From: an uncultured Gammaproteobacteria bacterium
GTDB taxonomy: Bacteria > Pseudomonadota > Gammaproteobacteria > Pseudomonadales > Litorivicinaceae
Length of the DNA stretch: 12,332 nt
Reading direction: 5' to 3'
Assembly (NCBI GenBank): GCA_913062835.1
Contig: CAJXXD010000009.1
Location: 1 to 12,332 of the forward strand
Under the pieces are notes generated by a model. It ran no database searches and was not told the DNA's origin. It saw only the letters and a list, made by a program, of their open reading frames with translations. A program made the position numbers and the translations under genes. Positions 8,283 to 12,332 of the stretch are shown here, piece by piece; position 1 is the stretch's first letter; each line of letters begins with the position of its first letter.

Positions 8283-8707
8283 AAGCAACCGTGCGGTGGC
8301 ATCAAGACGTCAGTTTTGTGGTGGAAAGTGGCTCCGGTCACGCCTTGGTCGTTGATGGGGCTCCAGATCACGGTGGCCGAAACATTGGGCCGCGGCCGAT
8401 GGAATTGATTCTGATGGGCTTGGGCAGTTGTGCGAGCTTTGATGTGGTCACGATTTTGAAAAAACAGCGACAGCCGGTCAGCGGATGTGAATGTCGGTTG
8501 GAAGCCGACCGTGCGGACAGGGTGCCGGCGGTGTTTACCGCTGTGACCATGCACTTCACGGTCTCAGGCGAAGGCCTCGATCCAGTCAAGGTTGAACGCG
8601 CGGTCGCGCTGTCGGCAGAAAAATATTGTTCGGCATCGAAAATGTTGGAAGACGCAGGGGTGGTTTTGAGTCACCAGGTGGAGTGCGTCGACACCCGAAC
8701 GCCTTAG
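8279..8707 (+). CDS. OsmC-family protein, YhfA-like
   Basis: OsmC/Ohr proteins are small thiol peroxidases or related redox proteins. This 142-residue protein aligns well from memory with E. coli YhfA: PRPMELILMGLGSC (38-51), DVVTILKK (55-62) and LSAEKYCSASKMLE (111-124). Cys51 and Cys117 match the two conserved OsmC/Ohr cysteines, so peroxide or hydroperoxide reduction is plausible, though YhfA itself is not well characterised. A GTG at 8267 is in frame, but the ATG at 8279 overlaps the preceding stop (ATGA) and has AGAGTGG at good distance. In Pseudomonas an OsmC gene also follows trpC, after vfr. The stop interleaves with the stop of the convergent regulator. Confidence 0.9.
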   Translation: MKATVRWHQDVSFVVESGSGHALVVDGAPDHGGRNIGPRPMELILMGLGSCASFDVVTILKKQRQPVSGCECRLEADRADRVPAVFTAVTMHFTVSGEGLDPVKVERAVALSAEKYCSASKMLEDAGVVLSHQVECVDTRTP

Positions 8708-9597
8708 GTCAGCGCGAGGCCCATCTCGGCCTGGTTCAGAACCGTTAAGAGGTGCGAGCGCACGGCCACATGCCTTTCAGAATCTCGGTAAGCGGGATGC
8801 ATGCCTAAGTGCAGGCTATACAGTGGAAATCGACCGTACTCGGTGAGCTCTGTCAGTGTCCCATCTGTCTCTTTGCCAGCGGTAGGTAAGGCCACAATCC
8901 CGACGCCCAAACGCGCCAATTGTTCTCGGTTTGATTCAGACAGCGGCTGACACAGACTGCCGTGACGGGAGTACTCCAAGCCAAAGTGGTCATGTTGCAC
9001 AATCGTTTGCCATTCCACCTCACTGTATCCGCCAACCAAAATAAAAGGTGCTGAGGGTTCGCTGGCTTGATACAGCGCGTGACTGACATCAAAGCGTGCA
9101 CCGCCTATTAACAGATCGCCAGCCAAGCTCGGTTCTGAACGAGGGCGGTCTAAGAATACGCCTAAGTGCGGTAGGCCTTCCGCAATGGAGCCAGGAGTGG
9201 TCTCACCGGTGAAGACCAACCGAATCCCCTCGGAGTGTGCAAAGGTGTTGAGCTCGGTGAAGAGCTGTGCAGTCAAGCCAATGGAGGGTAGGCCGACGAT
9301 CACCTCGATCGGTCGGTTGAACAGACGTTGGATTTGGATTTCCGTGTGCTGTGCTTGGGTGAATGCTTCATCAAGCAGCGCCCAAATGGCCTGCCCCGCT
9401 TCGGTCAGCTGTAATTTGGCCTGAGTCTGCCAGTACAAAGGCACCGGGTGATGCGCATTGAAACGACGGAGCGCTCGGGACACTTTAAATCGACTGATGC
9501 CATAAAACGCGGCGGTTTGCACCACTGAGCCGGTCAGCACGTATCGATGAAAGTAACGCGCATCTGTCCAATCAAAGGGGGGTGAATCCGCGTGCAC
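8704..9597 (-). CDS. LysR-like transcriptional regulator with divergent effector domain
   Basis: The 297-residue protein has an N-terminal winged helix-turn-helix of LysR type. FDWTDARYFHRYVLTGSVVQ, AAFYGISRFKVSRALRRF (29-46, probable recognition helix near 34-46) and LQLTEAGQAIW (62-72) match the LysR layout. Residues about 95-290 show the outline of a periplasmic-binding-like effector domain (IEVIVGLPSI near the start, GVGIVALP in the second half) but are weakly conserved, so no ligand or target can be proposed. The start is GTG at 9597, with GAGG 7 bases upstream and an in-frame TAG just before it, which excludes an earlier start. It faces osmC with overlapping stops and lies 91 bases downstream of coq7 on the same strand. 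Whether it controls osmC or coq7 is unknown. Confidence 0.8.
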   Translation of the reverse strand: MHADSPPFDWTDARYFHRYVLTGSVVQTAAFYGISRFKVSRALRRFNAHHPVPLYWQTQAKLQLTEAGQAIWALLDEAFTQAQHTEIQIQRLFNRPIEVIVGLPSIGLTAQLFTELNTFAHSEGIRLVFTGETTPGSIAEGLPHLGVFLDRPRSEPSLAGDLLIGGARFDVSHALYQASEPSAPFILVGGYSEVEWQTIVQHDHFGLEYSRHGSLCQPLSESNREQLARLGVGIVALPTAGKETDGTLTELTEYGRFPLYSLHLGMHPAYRDSERHVAVRSHLLTVLNQAEMGLALT

Positions 9598-9626
9598 TCC
9601 CTAGCCTCACTGCGATTCCAACTCTC

Positions 9627-9644
9627 TGATGGTGCATTGCATCA
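9627..9644. promoter_or_regulatory. Interrupted dyad upstream of the LysR-like gene
   Basis: TGATG and CATCA form an inverted repeat separated by 8 bases, centred about 38 bases before the regulator's GTG. LysR proteins often bind such interrupted dyads at their own promoters, so this could be an autoregulatory operator. A short T run follows on the plus strand, but there is no plus-strand gene for it to terminate. The evidence is weak. Confidence 0.22.
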
Positions 9645-9688
9645 ATTTTCGCTGAAAAAGGCACTCATGCTTTGGACTAACAGCGGTA

Positions 9689-10318
9689 TCAGATGTGTTC
9701 GGCGGTTTTTGTCATCACTTTGGCACCTTCCCACATCAGGCGTTTGACGGGTTCAGGTAATTCCTGGCCGCCCTCGTCGAGTGCGTTTTGGCCGTGACGC
9801 ATCTCATCGTCGAGCATCTGCGTCAAAATGGAGCGCGAGCTGTGATCGGCCGCCGGTAAGCGCTCTAGATGTTCTCGAAGGTGTCGTTCGACGTTGGCTT
9901 CGGTGGCATGAACGAAACCGAGTGAGATCGCGTCTGAGACCAAGGCCGCTCCGGCACCAATGGCAAAGGACGAGGCATACCAGAGGGGATCCAACACGCT
10001 CGGTTTAGCGCCCAGTTCGTCCAGGCGTTCTCGACACCAGGCGAGATGATCGAGTTCCTCGCGAGCGGCCTCTTGTAAGGAGGCTGAAGTGGCTTGATCG
10101 GATGCGAACAGGGCTTGCCCGTTGTAGAGCCCTTGGGCGCATATCTCCCCAGTGTGGTTAATCCGCATCAGACCACTGGACAGCTTTACCTCGTCCTCGG
10201 TCATCGGATCATCCAGAGCTTGCTTTCCAGGGGAGGGCGTTTGGGCTTCGGGTTTGACCCGCGCCACGGTCCTTAAGAATCCATCAAACCCGTGAATCAG
10301 TCGATCTAAATGCGTCAT
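9689..10318 (-). CDS. coq7: Di-iron demethoxyubiquinone hydroxylase Coq7
   Basis: Coq7 hydroxylates demethoxyubiquinol, a late step of ubiquinone synthesis, replacing the flavin enzyme UbiF of E. coli; it is a peripheral inner-membrane protein. The 209-residue sequence has the full ferritin-like ligand set: Glu58 in RINHTGE, Glu88 and His91 in EELDH, Glu140 in HATEANVE, and Glu172 and His175 in DEMRH. A hydrophobic stretch at 117-135 fits the membrane-binding helices. The ATG at 10318 overlaps the stop of the upstream kinase-like gene (ATGA read on the minus strand, 10318-10315), so its translation is probably coupled to that gene. In Pseudomonas coq7 is also found near trpGDC. Confidence 0.95.
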   Translation of the reverse strand: MTHLDRLIHGFDGFLRTVARVKPEAQTPSPGKQALDDPMTEDEVKLSSGLMRINHTGEICAQGLYNGQALFASDQATSASLQEAAREELDHLAWCRERLDELGAKPSVLDPLWYASSFAIGAGAALVSDAISLGFVHATEANVERHLREHLERLPAADHSSRSILTQMLDDEMRHGQNALDEGGQELPEPVKRLMWEGAKVMTKTAEHI

Positions 10319-11769
10319 CGCGCCGTTCCTAGATGCATGCCAAATGATTGCCCCAAGTCTCGAATTTCGCGAACCATGCGCTCGTCATCGTCTATTCGCA
10401 GGATATGAGTGGAGGCCAATTCCTCCGAGGTCAAGTCGGCGGCTTCTGCACTCGCTTCGTCGGTCAAAATGCCAAAGAGCAGCCCCTGAGATTCCGCTAG
10501 CCGACGGAAGCGTTCGCGGTCTGTGGCTTGATCAAAGGAGCCAGAACAAATGACCGGAAAGCCTGCGCGCAGTGAGAGCTCAGCGAGTTCTAGTAAGTGG
10601 CGATAGGTTTTGGGCCGTGAATCCGCTTGATCCCCATAGAGCCGCTCGCGCTCTAAGTCAGACCGTAATCGAATCATCCCAAAATCATCGATTAACTGAT
10701 GCGACAGCGCTTGGCGACGCTCAGGGTCTAGGCCCAGAGTGATCAGGAGAACTCGCGGCCGAATCACCGTGGCCTGCTCTGCTAGCTGTGCATAGCGGCG
10801 ATATCGAGACAAGGGGTCCGTGTCTTTTTCTGTAGGCAACACCGGCGCATTGAGGCTCAATAGACACTCTTTGGCTCGGACCATCGCGCGATACGCGCGA
10901 TACCCTTGGTACACCCAAAGGCCGTGGTAGTCCCCAGTCAATTCGAGATAACGATTCAGTAAATGCCAAGCGGACGCAAAGTCATCGCGCGCCTCGAGAT
11001 CCAAGGTCAGGAAAGCAACTTCACTAATCACATCGATCCACCGAAATTCGGCCCGGTATTCAATGCCGTCGAATAACCGAATGTCGCCCTCGTCGGTCTC
11101 GACTGCGTTGGCCAAATGCAAATCACCGTGGACTTCCCGAATCATCCCGAGGTCTTTTCGCTCGGCGAATCGCGGCCACAGTCGTTTTAAGTATTCATGG
11201 GCCCAGGCCTCGAGTTGCACCAACTGAGCCATGTCTTTGGTTTCTGAAAGGTGCGGTCTGACCTGATCGAAGTTCAGTTGCGCGGGGACATACAGCGAGT
11301 TGGGTTCACCGAAGGGCGTTTCGATTCCCGATATTGGGGCTGCACTATGCAGCGCGTACACCGCTTGCACTAATTTTTCGAGCCGCTCGTGATCGATGCC
11401 TTCGCGGTCATGGATACGATCTAGGGTTTTCTCGGGGTCGAACTGACGCATCTTGACTGCGTAATCGACCACCTCGCCCACCGAGCCCCCGATCTGCATC
11501 TGTCCGTCGACGTCACGTACTTCAACCACCTCCAAATACAGATCAGGAAAGGTGCGCTGATTCAATTGAATTTCGGCTTGGCACAGACCGAGTCGCGCTT
11601 CGAGCGTACTGGCATCTAAGAAATAGAGATTCAGAGGCTTTTTGATTTTGTACGCAAACTCACCGGTGAGTAGAATCCATGCGAGATCGGATTCGATGCA
11701 ACGGATGGCAGCGGTCGCATGCGGATAGCATGTCGGCTTCATCAGACTGGCAATCATGGTCTCGCTCAA
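10315..11769 (-). CDS. APH-fold kinase-like protein with degenerate C-terminal P-loop domain
   Basis: The protein (484 residues from TTG at 11769) has the two-domain plan of proteins annotated as bifunctional aminoglycoside phosphotransferase/ATP-binding protein; no physiological substrate is established to my knowledge. The N-terminal domain (about 1-330) is of the APH fold: LLTGEFAYKIKKPLNL (33-48), the catalytic loop HGDLHLAN (214-221, Asp216 and Asn221) and the metal-binding LFDGIEY (232-238, Asp234). The C-terminal domain starts near 337. It keeps IRLRSDLERERLYG (366-379), but the position expected to hold a Walker A GxxGxGKS/T reads LITLGLDPERRQALS (342-356), so nucleotide binding there is doubtful. 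The start is chosen because GGGAGGA (11780-11774) lies 4 bases before the TTG; the next ATG, at 11757, is 16 bases away. A longer frame to 11874 would run into mrcB. Confidence 0.85.
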   Translation of the reverse strand: MSETMIASLMKPTCYPHATAAIRCIESDLAWILLTGEFAYKIKKPLNLYFLDASTLEARLGLCQAEIQLNQRTFPDLYLEVVEVRDVDGQMQIGGSVGEVVDYAVKMRQFDPEKTLDRIHDREGIDHERLEKLVQAVYALHSAAPISGIETPFGEPNSLYVPAQLNFDQVRPHLSETKDMAQLVQLEAWAHEYLKRLWPRFAERKDLGMIREVHGDLHLANAVETDEGDIRLFDGIEYRAEFRWIDVISEVAFLTLDLEARDDFASAWHLLNRYLELTGDYHGLWVYQGYRAYRAMVRAKECLLSLNAPVLPTEKDTDPLSRYRRYAQLAEQATVIRPRVLLITLGLDPERRQALSHQLIDDFGMIRLRSDLERERLYGDQADSRPKTYRHLLELAELSLRAGFPVICSGSFDQATDRERFRRLAESQGLLFGILTDEASAEAADLTSEELASTHILRIDDDERMVREIRDLGQSFGMHLGTAR

Positions 11770-11773
11770 GGCG

Positions 11774-11780
11774 TCCTCCC
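11774..11780 (-). promoter_or_regulatory. Ribosome-binding site supporting a TTG start of the kinase-like gene
   Basis: GGGAGGA on the minus strand ends 4 bases before TTG at 11769 and 16 bases before ATG at 11757. The spacing favours the TTG as the initiation codon, adding four residues (SET plus the initiator) before the internal methionine. Confidence 0.5.
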
Positions 11781-11782
11781 GG

Positions 11783-11788
11783 TATACT
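11783..11788 (+). promoter_or_regulatory. Candidate -10 element for mrcB
   Basis: TATACT (five of six consensus bases) ends 6 bases before the mrcB ATG, so a transcript starting from it would begin at or next to the start codon. No recognisable -35 hexamer lies 16-19 bases upstream, so this may be chance. Confidence 0.25.
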
Positions 11789-11794
11789 GTCGCC

Positions 11795-12332
11795 ATGAAA
11801 ACATGGGTGCGACTGCTTTTTAAACTGACACTGGCTTCAGCTGTGGCTGCCAGCCTTGGGTTAGTGTATCTCAATGCGCATCTGACAAAGCAATTCGAAT
11901 CCCTGTCTTGGGCCGTCGGTGCGAAGATTTATGCGCGTCCCCTTGAGCTCTATCAGGGCGCTGCTTTTAGTTTGGCCCAGGTTGAATATGAGTTGGGCTT
12001 ACTAAATTACCAAGCCGTGCGCTCTTTGCCCCGCCAAGGACAGTATCAGGTTACGCCGGATACACTGGTCATCGCCATGCGAGGGCACCGCTATCCCGAT
12101 GGCGAAGAGCCGGATCGTTTGGTGCGAATCCGCTTCCAAGGCAACCGAGTGCACTCCATCTTGACCGCCGAAGCGCAATTGGTGGATCTCATCCGGTTTG
12201 AGCCGGTGCTGCTGTCGCAGCTGTCCGGCACGCACGCCGATCGTGAATTGGTCACTTTGGCACAGTTGCCTGAGACCTTTGTGCCGTTGCTGTTGGCGGT
12301 TGAAGACCGTCAGTTTTACTCTCATCAAGGAC
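11795..12332 (+). CDS. mrcB: Penicillin-binding protein 1B, N-terminal part cut by window edge
   Basis: PBP1B is a bifunctional peptidoglycan glycosyltransferase and transpeptidase anchored in the inner membrane. The visible 179 residues contain a membrane anchor (about 5-27) after a short Lys/Arg-containing cytoplasmic tail, then KIYARPLELYQG (44-55) leading into a UB2H-like domain (about 60-140) with the ELGLLNY and DGEEP signatures. The start of the glycosyltransferase family 51 domain follows, LLLAVEDRQFYSHQG (165-179), in which Glu170 corresponds to the catalytic glutamate of the EDxxFxxHxG motif. The presence of the UB2H-type region and the ELxLLxY pattern favours PBP1B over PBP1A. No Shine-Dalgarno sequence precedes the ATG, and no alternative in-frame start is evident close upstream. 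The gene is divergent from the kinase-like gene, with only 25 bases between the start codons. Confidence 0.92.
   Translation, partial: MKTWVRLLFKLTLASAVAASLGLVYLNAHLTKQFESLSWAVGAKIYARPLELYQGAAFSLAQVEYELGLLNYQAVRSLPRQGQYQVTPDTLVIAMRGHRYPDGEEPDRLVRIRFQGNRVHSILTAEAQLVDLIRFEPVLLSQLSGTHADRELVTLAQLPETFVPLLLAVEDRQFYSHQG

Noticed and set aside
9598-9688. Possible rho-independent terminator after coq7.
   Set aside because: On the minus strand no GC-rich stem followed by a T run is present. The only dyad has a 5-base stem and sits at the regulator's upstream region, so it was listed as a weak operator candidate instead.
11770-11874. Longer N-terminus for the kinase-like protein starting at 11874 or 11796.
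   Set aside because: It would overlap the mrcB coding start on the other strand, and the added residues do not resemble the family. A good ribosome-binding site marks TTG at 11769.
12002-12328. Minus-strand ORF of 108 codons opposite mrcB.
   Set aside because: It is an antisense shadow: the plus strand encodes the PBP1B UB2H and glycosyltransferase signatures across the same bases.

Overview
The window looks like a core chromosomal segment of a gammaproteobacterium, with moderately high GC by eye. Three things point there: an LptD/SurA outer-membrane pair, a monofunctional TrpC in a trpG-trpD-trpC cluster, and a Coq7-type ubiquinone hydroxylase. The arrangement gph-trpE, trpGDC, an OsmC-family gene and coq7 resembles the Pseudomonas/Oceanospirillum side of the class rather than enterics. 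The genus cannot be fixed from this sequence. I see no rRNA, tRNA, insertion sequence, phage gene, CRISPR array or long repeat. Coding density is very high, and no gene-free stretch exceeds about 130 bases.

Layout. Positions 1-3050 (minus strand) carry lptD followed by surA, which overlap by 26 bases; surA runs off the left edge. A divergent intergenic region at 3051-3176 separates them from a plus-strand run: gph, trpE, trpG, trpD, trpC, a small membrane protein resembling DUF2489, and a YhfA-like OsmC protein (3177-8707). Nearly every junction in that run is a 4-base stop/start overlap. The exception is a spacer of about 73 bases between trpE and trpG, which may hold a 30-codon ORF bridging the two genes. 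A LysR-like regulator (8704-9597, minus) faces osmC, and the two stop codons interleave. Upstream of the regulator, also on the minus strand, lies a two-gene unit: an APH-fold kinase-like gene (10315-11769) overlapping coq7 (9689-10318) by 4 bases. From 11795 to the right edge is the N-terminal part of a class A penicillin-binding protein of the PBP1B (MrcB) type, divergent from the kinase gene.

How the genes work together. LptD and SurA both serve outer-membrane assembly: LptD is the lipopolysaccharide translocon barrel, and SurA is the periplasmic chaperone that helps deliver such barrels. TrpE and TrpG form anthranilate synthase, and TrpD and TrpC carry out the next step and the second step after it on the way to tryptophan. 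trpF, trpA and trpB are not in the window. Gph, the DUF2489-like protein and the OsmC protein look like passengers in the transcript. Coq7 hydroxylates a ubiquinone precursor, and its tight coupling to an uncharacterised kinase-like protein is suggestive. MrcB makes peptidoglycan.

No clearly new multi-gene system is visible. The points most worth following are the kinase-like protein whose second domain appears to have lost its P-loop, its coupling to coq7, the trpE-trpG junction, and the content of the trpC-to-coq7 interval, which differs from that of Pseudomonas.
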